Shown here piece by piece: positions 1 through 8,660 of a DNA stretch of 64,000 bases; the first letter of the stretch is position 1; every line of letters starts with the position of its first letter. A program made the position numbers and the translations under genes. The notes under the pieces were generated by a model. The model searched no databases, had not been told where the DNA came from, and saw only the letters and a program-made list of their open reading frames with translations. The stretch is from Pseudomonas sp. F(2018) (GTDB taxonomy: Bacteria > Pseudomonadota > Gammaproteobacteria > Pseudomonadales > Pseudomonadaceae), in NCBI RefSeq assembly GCF_005508865.1, contig NZ_SCOM01000001.1:620001-684000 (forward strand). The letters run 5' to 3'.

Positions 1-2
1 CC

Positions 3-737
3 GCCCAGAGCCATGCGTCCCGCAGCAACGCGCCCAGCTACCCGCAGGTGGAACGGCGCCGTGGTTTCGGCACCGGGCCGCTGTGGGCGCTGATCGGCGC
101 GCTGGTCATCGCCCTGGGTGGCCTGAGCTGGTGGAGCTACCAGCAGGTGCTGCACATGCAGGAGTCGATAGTGGCGACCCAGGACGCCTTCGCTCGCATC
201 AGCGAGGAGGCCGCCGGGCGTATCCAGGACATCTCCGGCAAGGTGGTGGCCACCGAATCCAGCGTCACCAGCGACAGCGAGGCCCTCAAGCTGCGGGTCA
301 AGCAGCTGGAGACCAAGCTGGCCGAGCTGAGCAAGCAGCAGCAGAACGTGGCCGGCCAGCAGAGCGGGCAGGGCAAGCGTATCGACCAGCTGGCCGCCGA
401 CCTGAAGACCCAGCAGAGCTCGACTGCCCAGTTCGATGGCAAGCTGGACAAGCTGGCCAGCGAGCAGAAGAGTGGCCTGGCCGGGGTCGGCAAGCTGCAG
501 GATCAGCTCAAGGGCCAGGCCGCCGACATCGAGGCGCTGAAGAAGAGGGGCGATCAGAGCCAGGTCGTGCGCAGCCTGGAGCAGGACCTGCTGGTGCTGC
601 GCAGCGAGCTGGAGAACCGTCCGGCGCCGAGCAACAACACCGCCGAGTTCGATGCCTTCCGCGCCCAGGTCACCCGCAACATCAATGGCCTGCAGGCCCA
701 GGTGCAGAACCTGCAGCAGCAGCTCAACAGCCGCTAA
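3..737 (+). CDS. membrane-anchored coiled-coil protein, 5' truncated by window edge
   Basis: The reading frame is open from the first bases of the window, so the true start probably lies upstream; the first usable start inside is GTG at 48. The visible protein has a short basic stretch, one hydrophobic segment (about residues 11-33 from the GTG) and then about 190 residues of Gln/Lys/Leu/Ala-rich heptad sequence typical of a long coiled coil, with no recognisable enzyme motif. This suggests an inner-membrane protein with a periplasmic coiled coil, inference only. A strong terminator follows. The neighbour on the other strand converges on it. I do not recognise the family and assign no function. 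Confidence 0.75.
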   Translation, partial: AQSHASRSNAPSYPQVERRRGFGTGPLWALIGALVIALGGLSWWSYQQVLHMQESIVATQDAFARISEEAAGRIQDISGKVVATESSVTSDSEALKLRVKQLETKLAELSKQQQNVAGQQSGQGKRIDQLAADLKTQQSSTAQFDGKLDKLASEQKSGLAGVGKLQDQLKGQAADIEALKKRGDQSQVVRSLEQDLLVLRSELENRPAPSNNTAEFDAFRAQVTRNINGLQAQVQNLQQQLNSR

Positions 738-750
738 ACCCTGCAGATGG

Positions 751-780
751 AAAAAAGCCCCGCCTAGGCGGGGCTTTTTC
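751..780. terminator. bidirectional Rho-independent terminator
   Basis: Perfect stem AAAAGCCCCGCC / GGCGGGGCTTTT around a short TA loop, with A-run and T-run flanks. It lies between two convergent genes and can serve both. Confidence 0.9.
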
Positions 781-796
781 ATTCTGGCGACTTGGC

Positions 797-1384
797 CTAG
801 GCGCAGTTGGCGTGGCGCAGCGTCTGCCGGCTGGTGCGGATGAACTGGCCGATGGCCTGGACCAGCAGGTCGCCGTCGTCCAGGGTCAGCTCGCAGGGCG
901 CGTGGCCCTCGGCTTCGCACAGGTACACGGCATGGCTGGCCTGGCGGTGCAGGCACTGGTAGCGCTGCTGGCGCGCCTCGACCCGCAGGCTGAGCAGGTC
1001 GACATGGGCTACCGAGACCCGTTCGCTGTCGCCGACGGCGAGGGCGCCTTGCTGCAGCAGCGGGGTATGGGTAAAGGGCGAGGCGGACAGCATCACCTGC
1101 TGGCACTCGGCGAGATCCTCGCGCAGGCGGCCGTCGAGAAACCAGTTGCCGCGGATGTCGCGATGCAGGTCGAGGCTGCGCTGGCCGTGGTTGTCCACCT
1201 TCAGCCACAGGCGGCGGAAGCGCCAGCGCTCGTCGTACTTGAGGGTATAGGTGGCGACGATGCTGTTGCCACGGATGCTCTGCATCAGGTGGCTGCTGGC
1301 ATTCACCCCGTCGCTGGCGATATCCAGGTTGAGGTGTTCGACGCCGGGGTTGGTCCAGGGCTTCCAGACCACGCTCTGTTGCAT
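797..1384 (-). CDS. putative glycolipid-binding domain protein (DUF1089-like)
   Basis: 195-residue soluble protein beginning MQQSVVWKPW. The start at 1384 is preferred over the longer frame because a GGAGG-type ribosome site (gcggaggagtg) sits just upstream. The N-terminal VVWKPWTNPGVEHLNL, the central Y-T-L-K-Y-D-E-R-W-R-F-R-R strand and the later CELTLDDGDLLV resemble the putative glycolipid-binding family that is widespread in soil bacteria. No signal peptide or membrane segment is visible. The family assignment is from motif memory; biochemical role is unknown. It converges on the truncated upstream gene and is followed by the shared terminator. Confidence 0.65.
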   Translation of the reverse strand: MQQSVVWKPWTNPGVEHLNLDIASDGVNASSHLMQSIRGNSIVATYTLKYDERWRFRRLWLKVDNHGQRSLDLHRDIRGNWFLDGRLREDLAECQQVMLSASPFTHTPLLQQGALAVGDSERVSVAHVDLLSLRVEARQQRYQCLHRQASHAVYLCEAEGHAPCELTLDDGDLLVQAIGQFIRTSRQTLRHANCA

Positions 1385-1505
1385 CCTTGCACTCCTCCGC
1401 TCAAGGCGCGCCGGCATCCTGCCGCGCTAGATGAGCCAGAGGATACGGCGCTCGCTGCGCGCTGTCTGTCAGCCAAAGCCGACAGATGCGCAGCTTGTTG
1501 CGCAC

Positions 1506-1844
1506 TCAGGCCTTGCGCTTGAGCGGTTGCTGGGCGAATTGCACGCCACCCAGGCCGGTGTCCTGCAGGGCGCGGATATTGGCGTGGTCGTTGCCTTCCG
1601 GCGTGGCCAGCACGGAGCGATAGTGCTCGCCGAAGGCGCGCAGGGTCTCTTCCAGGCTGAGGCCTTCGAGCAGGGCCAGGCCGAGGGTCTTGCACGATCC
1701 CTCGTTCTGCCCGGCGGCGCTCTCCACGGCGCCGTTGCGGAAGGCGCTGGGCTGGTAGTCGTAGTGTTCGGCGACGAAGGCCAGGGTCTCGGCGAACTGG
1801 AACTGCTCGCCGTGCAGGCGGGCGCGGAAGTCTTGCAGGCTCAT
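1506..1844 (-). CDS. HopJ type III effector family protein
   Basis: 112-residue protein starting MSLQDFRARL. It matches the HopJ family: conserved F-A-E-T-L-A-F-V-A-E-H-Y-D-Y near the N-terminus and G-N-D-H-A-N-I-R-A-L near the C-terminus. HopJ was named as a Pseudomonas syringae effector, but the family is conserved in many non-pathogens without type III secretion, so a housekeeping role is more likely here (inference). Its ATG overlaps the TGA of the upstream DUF1244 gene by one base (TGATG), indicating translational coupling. Confidence 0.75.
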   Translation of the reverse strand: MSLQDFRARLHGEQFQFAETLAFVAEHYDYQPSAFRNGAVESAAGQNEGSCKTLGLALLEGLSLEETLRAFGEHYRSVLATPEGNDHANIRALQDTGLGGVQFAQQPLKRKA

Positions 1845-2137
1845 CAGTGCTGGTTTCCTTTGTCGAAGGCGGCCTGCTGCTCGGCAGTGGCCTCCTTCTG
1901 GTATTGGGCTTTCCACTCGGCATAGGGCATGCCGTAGACGACCTCGCGGGCCTGTTCCATGTCGACGGCCACGCCCTGCTCATCGGCGGCGGCCTTGTAC
2001 CACTTGGACAGGCAGTTGCGGCAGAAGCCGGCGAGGTTCATCAGGTCGATGTTCTGCACGTCGGTGCGTTCACGCAGGTGCTGGACCAGGCGGCGGAAGG
2101 CGGCGGCTTCCAGCTCGAGGCGTTGTTGTTCGGTCAT
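1844..2137 (-). CDS. DUF1244 family protein
   Basis: 97-residue protein of the conserved DUF1244 family. Features are the central N-L-A-G-F-C-R-N-C-L-S-K-W-Y with a CxxC-like cysteine pair (about residues 39-42), followed by Y-G-M-P-Y-x-E-W-K. The family is common in Proteobacteria and has no firm function. It is the first gene of a two-gene unit with the HopJ-like gene. Upstream (2177-2286) lies a hairpin repeat element rather than an obvious promoter. Confidence 0.75.
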   Translation of the reverse strand: MTEQQRLELEAAAFRRLVQHLRERTDVQNIDLMNLAGFCRNCLSKWYKAAADEQGVAVDMEQAREVVYGMPYAEWKAQYQKEATAEQQAAFDKGNQH

Positions 2138-2176
2138 ACAGGCTCCTTGTCATCGGAAGCGGATTCAAAGTCTCGC

Positions 2177-2286
2177 GAGCTAGAGCCAGGCTAGGCGGGA
2201 AAGGGGCGAGGGCGCGGAGTTTACATGACGTAAATGAGCACCCGAGGTCCTTTTCCAACGACGCATGGCCGACGCGCAGCAGACTT
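2177..2286 (-). repeat. hairpin intergenic element, copy 1 (minus orientation)
   Basis: Matches the reverse complement of the element at 8661-8800 over most of its length: shared blocks GAGCTAGAGCCAGGC, GCGGAGTTTACA, GTAAATGAGCA, TTCCAACG and GCATGGCCGACG. The core (2198-2256) folds with an inner stem TTTAC/GTAAA and an outer GGAAA/TTTCC stem. The unpaired TGCTCA and CTCCGC motifs face each other between the stems. It fills the gap between the DUF1244 start and the folX stop. Confidence 0.75.
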
Positions 2287-2297
2287 TGGGCCGCTTC

Positions 2298-2669
2298 TCA
2301 GCGGTGGGCGGCGAGGGTGATCGACACCGACTCGGCGAAGCGCAGGGCGTGCAGCTTGTCCACTTCCACCTCGGCGTAGCGCACGGCCGGGTTGGCCATG
2401 ACCAGGTCGAGGATTTCCTGGGTCAGGCGCTCGAGCAAGGCGAAGCGGTTCTCCTCGACATGGCGGATCACCGCCTTGGTGATGGTGCGGTAGTTCAACG
2501 CGTGGTCGATGTCGTTGTCGCGCACGGCCTCGTCGGCCGGGTAGAGGATGGTCAGGTTGATCAACACGTCCTGCTTGTTGTTGATCTCCTCCTCCTTGAT
2601 GCCGATGAAGGTGCGCAGGCGCAGGTCCTTGACCCGGATGCGCGCCATCCCAGGTTCCAGTCGCGGCAT
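2298..2669 (-). CDS. folX: dihydroneopterin triphosphate 2'-epimerase
   Basis: 123-residue member of the FolB/FolX fold. It has the [18 protein letters not shown] segment expected of FolX and a C-terminal [18 protein letters not shown]. FolX epimerises 7,8-dihydroneopterin triphosphate to the monapterin form, feeding tetrahydromonapterin, the cofactor of phenylalanine hydroxylase in Pseudomonas. The ATG follows the folE stop directly, with GGAG about 8 bases upstream inside folE; an internal Met (residue 8, MARIRV) is an alternative start. It is the last gene of folM-folE-folX, matching PA3437-PA3439 as remembered. Confidence 0.9.
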   Translation of the reverse strand: MPRLEPGMARIRVKDLRLRTFIGIKEEEINNKQDVLINLTILYPADEAVRDNDIDHALNYRTITKAVIRHVEENRFALLERLTQEILDLVMANPAVRYAEVEVDKLHALRFAESVSITLAAHR

Positions 2670-3224
2670 TTACTTGCTCCGTCCGATCAGTTGCAGGAAT
2701 TCCTGGCGAGTGTTGCTGGACTCGCGGAAGGCGCCCAGCATAACCGAGGTGAGCATCTGCGAGTTCTGCTTTTCCACCCCGCGCATCATCATGCACATGT
2801 GCTGCGCCTCGATCACCACGGCCACGCCGGCGGCGTTGGTGACGCTCTGGATGGCCTCGGCGATCTGCCGGGTCAGGCTCTCCTGGATCTGCAGGCGGCG
2901 CGCATACATGTCGACGATGCGCGCCACCTTGGACAGGCCCAGCACCTTGCCGGTGGGGATATAGGCGACATGGGCCTTGCCGATGAAGGGCAGCAGGTGG
3001 TGCTCGCACAGCGAGTACAGCTCGATGTCACGGACGATCACCACCTCGTCGCTGGTCGAGGCGAACAGTGCGCCATTGACGATCTCTTCCAGCGACTGGG
3101 CGTAGCCATGACAGAGGTACTGCATGGCCTTGGCGGCGCGCTCGGGCGTGTCGCGCAGGCCTTCGCGCTGCGGGTCTTCACCGAGGCCGAGGAGGATTTC
3201 GCGGTAGTGCTGCGGCAGGTTCAT
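2670..3224 (-). CDS. folE: GTP cyclohydrolase I
   Basis: 184-residue FolE. It catalyses GTP to 7,8-dihydroneopterin triphosphate, the first step of pterin synthesis. Conserved features include [10 protein letters not shown] near residue 27, the zinc and active-site segment [20 protein letters not shown] and the later [10 protein letters not shown] (third zinc cysteine). Length is typical. It lies 10 bases after folM and abuts folX, so it is probably the tetrahydromonapterin-dedicated paralogue (FolE1-like) rather than the only folate enzyme of the cell. Confidence 0.95.
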   Translation of the reverse strand: MNLPQHYREILLGLGEDPQREGLRDTPERAAKAMQYLCHGYAQSLEEIVNGALFASTSDEVVIVRDIELYSLCEHHLLPFIGKAHVAYIPTGKVLGLSKVARIVDMYARRLQIQESLTRQIAEAIQSVTNAAGVAVVIEAQHMCMMMRGVEKQNSQMLTSVMLGAFRESSNTRQEFLQLIGRSK

Positions 3225-3234
3225 GGTGCGGTCC

Positions 3235-3945
3235 TCAGACCAGGTGGCGACCGCCGTTGACGGTCAGGGTGGTGCCGGTGACGTAGGGGTTGTCCAGCAG
3301 GTAGCGCAGGCTCTGGTAGATCACCTCGGCGCCGGGCTCGAAGCCCAGAGGTGTCTCGGCCAGGCGCCTGGCGCGGTACTCGGCATCGTCGCCCTCGTTG
3401 AACTGGATCAGCGCCGGGGCGATGCCGTTGACCTTGATCTTCGGTGCGAATCGCGCGGCGAACGACTGGGTCAGGCTATCCAGGCCGGCCTTGCTGGCGC
3501 AGTAGGCGGGGCGCTTGGCGCTGCCCTTGCGCGAGACGTCGTCGCCGAGGTGGACGATGTCCGCCGGGCCGCCGTGGCGCAGCAGCGCCTCGCAGTGCAG
3601 GTTGATCAGGTAGGGCGCGAGCATGTGCACGCTGACCATGCGCTGGAACACCTCGGCCTCGTGGCCCGGGGTTTCCGTCTCCCAGTCCGAGGCGTTGTGC
3701 ACGATGGCACGCAGGCGCTCGGTTTGGCCTTTCAGCTGCTCGATAAAGGCGAGGATGCCGGCCTCGCTGGAGAAGTCCGCCTGCAGCGCGATGGCGCCGC
3801 GCTCGCGCAGGCGCTGCACGCCCTCGCGCTCGCTGCGGTAGCTGAAGATCACCGGCTGGCCGTCGTCGAGCAGGCGCTCGGCGCAATGCAGGCCGAGGCG
3901 CTGGCCGGCGCCGGTGATCAGGATGGGGGCAGCGGGGGCACTCAT
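3235..3945 (-). CDS. folM: dihydromonapterin reductase (short-chain dehydrogenase)
   Basis: 236-residue classical SDR: N-terminal [12 protein letters not shown] nucleotide-binding motif, central H-N-A-S-D-W, catalytic Y-C-A-S-K-A (YxxxK), and C-terminal [11 protein letters not shown]. FolM reduces dihydromonapterin to tetrahydromonapterin. ATG at 3945 was chosen over the upstream in-frame TTG at 3978 because it gives the usual family length. It heads the folM-folE-folX cluster, so the three genes make a complete route from GTP to tetrahydromonapterin. Confidence 0.9.
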   Translation of the reverse strand: MSAPAAPILITGAGQRLGLHCAERLLDDGQPVIFSYRSEREGVQRLRERGAIALQADFSSEAGILAFIEQLKGQTERLRAIVHNASDWETETPGHEAEVFQRMVSVHMLAPYLINLHCEALLRHGGPADIVHLGDDVSRKGSAKRPAYCASKAGLDSLTQSFAARFAPKIKVNGIAPALIQFNEGDDAEYRARRLAETPLGFEPGAEVIYQSLRYLLDNPYVTGTTLTVNGGRHLV

Positions 3946-4035
3946 GCGGGAGCTCGTCGATCGGACTGGATCGGCCAAGTAAACCCCAGGCCCCGCTGCG
4001 CTACAACCATGCGCAGCGTGGGGGAAAGCGCCGCT

Positions 4036-4599
4036 TCAGGGTGTCTGCAGCACTTCGTCCGCCTGGCGCGCGCGGCGACCTTGCAGCCAGGGATCGAGCA
4101 GGTGGGTGGAGAGCGGGATGAACCAGTAGGTCATCAGCGGCGTGAGCAGCAGGGTGCTGAGCAGCACGCGCAGCACCAGGGGCCACTCGGCCATGAAGCC
4201 GCCGAACAGCAGGTTGAAGGCCAGCGACACCGGGAAGAACGCCAGCCAGATGGCCACGCTCTGCTTCCAGCGCGGGGGGCGGCGCAGGGCGTTGCCGAAC
4301 CAGGCGTCCAGGCCGCTGACACGACGTTCGTGGGGCTGGGCGAACAGGCCGCTGCCACGCTGCAGCCAGGCGCGGCGCGAGGCGGAATGCTCCCAGGCGG
4401 CGAGGGTGGCGGCATCGGTGAAGCGGAAGATGATCTGGAACTCGTCGTCCTCGGGCGGTGGGGCGAGGACGCCGGAGCCGAGGTAGCCGGGGAAGTCGGC
4501 GGCGAGTTGCTGGCCTTCGTGCAGCCAGGCGCGGAAATCCTGGAAGCACTCGCGCGGAACGCGGCGTGCCACCAGCATGGTGACCGGATCGGTAGACAT
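4036..4599 (-). CDS. antibiotic-biosynthesis-monooxygenase-like protein with C-terminal membrane segments
   Basis: 187 residues. The first about 100 resemble a ferredoxin-like ABM domain (V-T-M-L-V-A-R-R-V start, F-x-x-W-L-x-x-G, F-Q-I-I-F-R-F-T-D, L-A-A-W-E-H-S). Residues about 112-170 form two hydrophobic segments (W-K-Q-S-V-A-I-W-L-A-F-F-P and L-L-S-T-L-L-L-T-P-L-M-T-Y-W). This is the known domain plan of membrane-anchored ABM proteins near fol genes in Pseudomonas. Function is unproven; a degradative or quinone-related monooxygenase-like role is only suggested. No strong ribosome site was seen. Confidence 0.7.
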   Translation of the reverse strand: MSTDPVTMLVARRVPRECFQDFRAWLHEGQQLAADFPGYLGSGVLAPPPEDDEFQIIFRFTDAATLAAWEHSASRRAWLQRGSGLFAQPHERRVSGLDAWFGNALRRPPRWKQSVAIWLAFFPVSLAFNLLFGGFMAEWPLVLRVLLSTLLLTPLMTYWFIPLSTHLLDPWLQGRRARQADEVLQTP

Positions 4600-4757
4600 C
4601 GTGTATCTCCACAGCGACAGGCGCGGCCCGGGTAGGGCGGTGCGCGGTATGGCCCGCCGGGGTGATGGCGGAACATAGAATTAGGTCAATGTTATTGCCG
4701 TTTATGGAGGATGACTAGAGGCGTGTCCGTGGCAATTCGGCCAATGGTCGGGCAAAA

Positions 4758-4790
4758 GAAAAAGCCCGGCACTAAGGCCGGGCTTCCTTG
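4758..4790 (-). terminator. Rho-independent terminator of fumarase gene
   Basis: Stem AAGCCCGGC / GCCGGGCTT with a short loop. Read on the minus strand it is followed by a U-run, directly downstream of the fumarase stop. Confidence 0.85.
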
Positions 4791-4804
4791 CAGCGCGGGT
4801 GCGC

Positions 4805-6328
4805 TTACTTCACTTCCACCGCCAGGCTTTCGGCGATCTTCTTGTTCCAGATCGCCGGGCCGGTGATGTGCACGGACTCGCCCTGGGTGTCGACGGCCAC
4901 GGTAACCGGCATGTCCTTCACCTCGAACTCGTAGATCGCTTCCATGCCCAGCTCGGCGAAGGCCAGCACCTTGGACTTCTTGATCGCCTGGGCGACCAGG
5001 TAGGCGGCGCCGCCGACGGCCATCAGGTACACGGCCTTGTTGTCGCGGATCGCGTCGATGGCGATCGGGCCGCGCTCGGACTTGCCGATCATGCCCAGCA
5101 GGCCGGTGCTCTCGAGGATCTGGCGGGTGAACTTGTCCATGCGGGTGGCGGTGGTCGGGCCGGCCGGGCCCACCACTTCGTCACCGACCGGATCGACCGG
5201 GCCAACGTAATAGATGAAGCGGCCTTTCAGGTCGACCGGCAGCTCTTCACCCTTGTTCAGCATGTCGACCATGCGCTTGTGCGCGGCGTCGCGGCCGGTG
5301 AGCATCTTGCCGTTGAGCAGCACGGTCTCGCCCGGCTTCCAGCTCTGCACTTCTTCCGGGGTGATGGTGTCGAGGTTGACGCGGCGCGCGCTCGGGCCGG
5401 CTTCCCAGACGATTTCCGGGTAGGCGGACAGGTCCGGCGCTTCCAGCTCGGCCGGGCCGGAGCCGTCGAGCACGAAGTGGGCGTGACGGGTGGCGGCGCA
5501 GTTGGGGATCATGCACACCGGCAGGGAGGCGGCGTGGGTCGGGTAGTCCATGATCTTGACGTCGAGCACGGTGGTCAGGCCGCCGAGGCCCTGGGCGCCG
5601 ATGCCCAGCTGGTTGACCTTGTCGAACAGCTCGAGGCGCATTTCCTCGATCTTGTTCTGCGGGCCACGGGCTTTCAGCTCATGGATGTCGATATGCTCCA
5701 TCAACACTTCCTTGGCCATCACCGCAGCCTTCTCGGCGGTACCACCGATGCCGATGCCGAGCATGCCCGGCGGGCACCAGCCGGCGCCCATGGTCGGTAC
5801 GGTCTTGAGCACCCAATCGACGATCGAGTCGGACGGGTTGAGCATGGCCATCTTCGACTTGTTCTCGGAGCCGCCGCCCTTGGCCGCGACGTCCACTTCC
5901 ACCTTGTCACCGGGGACGATGGAGTAGTGGATCACCGCCGGGGTGTTGTCCTTGGTGTTCTTACGCGCACCGGCCGGGTCGGACAGGATCGAGGCGCGCA
6001 GGACGTTCTCCGGCAGGTTGTAGGCGCGACGCACGCCCTCGTTGATCATGTCGTCGACGCTCATGGTGGCGCCGTCCCAGCGCACGTCCATGCCGACCTT
6101 GACGAATACGGTGACGATGCCGGTGTCCTGGCAGATCGGGCGGTGGCCGGTGGCGCACATGCGCGAGTTGATCAGGATCTGCGCCATGGAGTCGCGCGCG
6201 GCCGGGGACTCTTCCTTCAGATAGGCCTCATGCATGGCCTGAATGAAGTCGACGGGGTGGTAATAGGAGATGAACTGCAGGGCATCGGCGACGCTCTGAA
6301 TCAGGTCGTCCTGCTTGATCACGGTCAT
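4805..6328 (-). CDS. fumA: class I fumarate hydratase (iron-sulfur)
   Basis: 507-residue class I (heat-labile, [4Fe-4S]) fumarase, interconverting fumarate and L-malate in the TCA cycle. N-terminal alpha domain: I-C-Q-D-T-G-I-V-T-V near residue 62 and G-W-C-P-P-G-M-L-G-I-G-I-G-G-T near 185. C-terminal beta domain: Y-Y-V-G-P-V-D-P-V-G-D-E-V-V-G-P-A-G-P-T-T-A-T-R-M-D and I-G-K-S-E-R-G-P. The cysteines in C-Q-D-T, W-C-P-P and M-I-P-N-C-A are candidate cluster ligands. It is monocistronic with its own terminator and lies divergent from the diguanylate cyclase gene, as at PA4333/PA4332 in memory. Confidence 0.95.
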   Translation of the reverse strand: MTVIKQDDLIQSVADALQFISYYHPVDFIQAMHEAYLKEESPAARDSMAQILINSRMCATGHRPICQDTGIVTVFVKVGMDVRWDGATMSVDDMINEGVRRAYNLPENVLRASILSDPAGARKNTKDNTPAVIHYSIVPGDKVEVDVAAKGGGSENKSKMAMLNPSDSIVDWVLKTVPTMGAGWCPPGMLGIGIGGTAEKAAVMAKEVLMEHIDIHELKARGPQNKIEEMRLELFDKVNQLGIGAQGLGGLTTVLDVKIMDYPTHAASLPVCMIPNCAATRHAHFVLDGSGPAELEAPDLSAYPEIVWEAGPSARRVNLDTITPEEVQSWKPGETVLLNGKMLTGRDAAHKRMVDMLNKGEELPVDLKGRFIYYVGPVDPVGDEVVGPAGPTTATRMDKFTRQILESTGLLGMIGKSERGPIAIDAIRDNKAVYLMAVGGAAYLVAQAIKKSKVLAFAELGMEAIYEFEVKDMPVTVAVDTQGESVHITGPAIWNKKIAESLAVEVK

Positions 6329-6601
6329 TTGGGCGCTCCTCTATCAGGGAACATCTATAAGGAAACGCCGGACCACGACCCGGCGCAACTGCAAAAAATT
6401 GTCGGGAGCGATTTTTGACGTCGCCCGCGACGGCCCGCAGGGTGGCCGCCAGGGATGGCGGGCCACAAAAAAGGCGGCGCAGTATAGCGCGCTGGCAGGG
6501 ACCGGCACAGCCGCGCGGGCTGGCCGATGGTCGCGGGCGCGCTATCAATTTCACTACTACGGGGGTAGAGTTGGGCAAGGTGCCAGTACGGGACGGAACC
6601 C

Positions 6602-7729
6602 ATGAGTACGAGTAGTCCAGGGGTGACAAAGCGCGGTCTGCAAAGCCTCTTGCTGAAGCGCTTCGGCATGGCGGTAGCGAGCTATGCCCTGGTGCTTCTG
6701 CTGATGTGGGTGGCCCTGTGGGTTGGCATCTATAACGGCACAGTCTCCTTCGCCCTGTTCTGTACCGGCATGGTGGCGCTCAGCCAGCTTGCCTTCTACG
6801 CCCTGTTCCGCAGCGGCCGCAACCTGCACTTCGCCGATCCCAGCCTGACCGAGGCGCAGATACTCGTCGGCCTTGCCCTGCACACCGCCTTGCTGGTCCA
6901 GCTCGACAGCGCGCGCGGCAGCCTGCTGATGTTCTACCTGATCATCCTGATGTTCGGCGTGTTCCAGCTGCGCCCGCGAGTGTTCGTGCGTTGCGCCGCC
7001 GTTGCCTTCTTTTCCTTCGTCGGACTCAACCTGCTGGAAGGCTACCAGATGCGCCTGGACGATCCGGGCCAGGCCCTGCTGCAGTGCTGCGCGCTGTTTA
7101 TCGGGCTGACCTGGCAGAGCCTGTTCGCCAGCTACGTGCAGGCCCTGCGCCAGCGCATGCGCCAACGCCGCTATGCGTTGCAGGCGCACCAGGACACCCT
7201 GCGCGGCATGATGCGCCAGCTCGAAGACCTGGTGGCCACCGACGAGCTGACCGGGCTGTTCAACCGCCGCCACTTCCTGCGCCTGGCCCTGCGTGAGCTG
7301 GACAATCTCGGCCACGGCCGTCAGCACGGCCTGGCGCTGATCGACCTGGACCATTTCAAGCGCATCAACGATGTGCACGGTCATGCCGCCGGCGACCGCG
7401 TGCTGCAGACCTTCGCCGCCGTGGCCCGCGCCTGCCTGCGCGACGGCGACGTGCTGGCCCGCTACGGTGGCGAGGAGTTCGTCCTGCTGCTGCCCAACAC
7501 CGATGCCGACCAGTTCACCAGTTGCTGCGAGCGGCTGCGCGAGGCATTCGCCAATGCCGAGCCGGTCGGCGTGCAGGTGAGCAACTTGAGCCTGTCGGCC
7601 GGCATGACCCTGCTCAACGAGGGCGATGATCTCGACGAGGCCCTGCAGCGGGCCGACCAGGCGCTGTACCGGGCCAAGCGTGGCGGACGCAACCGCTGCG
7701 ACGCGGCCTGGGAGGGCGCCGGTGCCTGA
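6602..7729 (+). CDS. sadC: membrane diguanylate cyclase (SadC-like)
   Basis: 375 residues: several hydrophobic segments across residues 22-180, a short basic linker, then a complete GGDEF domain. Visible are D-E-L-T-G-L-F-N-R-R (214-223), L-I-D-L-D-H-F-K-R-I-N-D, and the signature G-G-E-E-F at 289-293, preceded by an RxxD inhibitory site (R-D-G-D, 280-283) at the canonical five-residue spacing. It should make cyclic di-GMP and be product-inhibited. Synteny (fumarase, this gene, ferredoxin reductase, enoyl-CoA hydratase, pykA) supports SadC, which controls the attachment/motility decision in P. aeruginosa. Its stop overlaps the next gene by 8 bases. Confidence 0.88.
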   Translation: MSTSSPGVTKRGLQSLLLKRFGMAVASYALVLLLMWVALWVGIYNGTVSFALFCTGMVALSQLAFYALFRSGRNLHFADPSLTEAQILVGLALHTALLVQLDSARGSLLMFYLIILMFGVFQLRPRVFVRCAAVAFFSFVGLNLLEGYQMRLDDPGQALLQCCALFIGLTWQSLFASYVQALRQRMRQRRYALQAHQDTLRGMMRQLEDLVATDELTGLFNRRHFLRLALRELDNLGHGRQHGLALIDLDHFKRINDVHGHAAGDRVLQTFAAVARACLRDGDVLARYGGEEFVLLLPNTDADQFTSCCERLREAFANAEPVGVQVSNLSLSAGMTLLNEGDDLDEALQRADQALYRAKRGGRNRCDAAWEGAGA

Positions 7730-8660
7730 GCTGAAAACCTCCGGCCAGGCCTGGTCGGTACCCGCCGGAAGCAACCTGCTCGATGCCCTCAACGGCGCCG
7801 GCCTGCGCGTGCCCTACAGCTGCCGCTCTGGCAGCTGCCATGCCTGCCTGGTGCGCTGCGTGCGCGGCGAGGTGCTGGACGAGCAACCCGAGGTGCTGAG
7901 CGAGGCGCGCCGCGAACAGGGCTGGCGCCTGGCCTGCCAGTGCCGGGTGGTAGACGATCTGGAAGTGCAGCTGTTCGATCCGTCCCGCGATGGCCTGCCG
8001 GCACGCGTGCATTCGCTCGACTGGCTGAGCCCATCGGTATTGCGCCTGCGTCTGTTGCCGGAGAAACCGCTGCGCTATGCCGCCGGCCAGCATCTGGTGC
8101 TGTGGACGGCCGACGGCGTGGCGCGGCCCTATTCGCTGGCCAGCCTGCCGGGCGAGGAGCCCTGGCTGGAGTTCCACCTGGACTGCCGTCAGAGCGGCGC
8201 CTTCAGCGATGTCGCCCGCCAGCTGCAAGCGGGCGACGTGCTGCGTCTGGGTGAGCTGCGCGGCGGCGCCCTGCATTACGACCCGGCCTGGAGCGAGCGG
8301 CCGCTCTGGTTGCTCGCCGCCGGCACCGGCCTGGCACCACTCTGGGGGGTGTTGCGCGAGGCACTTCGCCAGCATCACCAGGGGCCTTTACGGGTCATTC
8401 ACCTGGCCCATGACGACTCCGGCCACTATCTGGCCGAGCCGCTGCAGGCACTGGCTGCGAGCTATCCGCAGCTGCAGTTGCAGCTGGTGACCGCGTCCGA
8501 GCAGACGGCGGTTTTGGCGGAACTGCGGCTTGTTTCGCGACAGACCGTCGCCTTACTCTGCGGCTCTCCCGCCAGCGTGGAAGCCTTCGCCCGCCGCCTC
8601 TATCTGATCGGCGTGCCGCGCAACCAGGTGCTGGCTGACCTTTTTCTGCCCCATGCGTGA
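7722..8660 (+). CDS. 2Fe-2S ferredoxin-type NAD(P)H oxidoreductase
   Basis: 312 residues. The plant-type [2Fe-2S] domain is N-terminal: Y-S-C-R-S-G-S-C-H-A-C-L (C-x4-C-x2-C) with a fourth cysteine in L-A-C-Q-C. It is followed by an FAD-binding barrel (R-P-Y-S-L-A-S motif) and an NAD-binding domain (A-A-G-T-G-L-A-P-L-W, ending C-G-S-P). This is the order of phenol-hydroxylase or CDP-6-deoxyglucose-reductase type electron-transfer proteins. GTG at 7722 is chosen because it overlaps the cyclase stop and begins the ferredoxin fold. The electron acceptor is unknown. Equivalent to PA4331 by remembered synteny. Confidence 0.85.
   Translation: MPELKTSGQAWSVPAGSNLLDALNGAGLRVPYSCRSGSCHACLVRCVRGEVLDEQPEVLSEARREQGWRLACQCRVVDDLEVQLFDPSRDGLPARVHSLDWLSPSVLRLRLLPEKPLRYAAGQHLVLWTADGVARPYSLASLPGEEPWLEFHLDCRQSGAFSDVARQLQAGDVLRLGELRGGALHYDPAWSERPLWLLAAGTGLAPLWGVLREALRQHHQGPLRVIHLAHDDSGHYLAEPLQALAASYPQLQLQLVTASEQTAVLAELRLVSRQTVALLCGSPASVEAFARRLYLIGVPRNQVLADLFLPHA

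Noticed and set aside
83..1522. 479-codon plus-strand frame overlapping the first gene
   Set aside because: Shadow frame of the coiled-coil gene and of the DUF1089 gene on the other strand; runs through a terminator.
4036..4599. Naming the ABM-like membrane protein as an antibiotic monooxygenase
   Set aside because: Only the fold family is visible; no substrate or cofactor evidence, so a descriptive call was kept.
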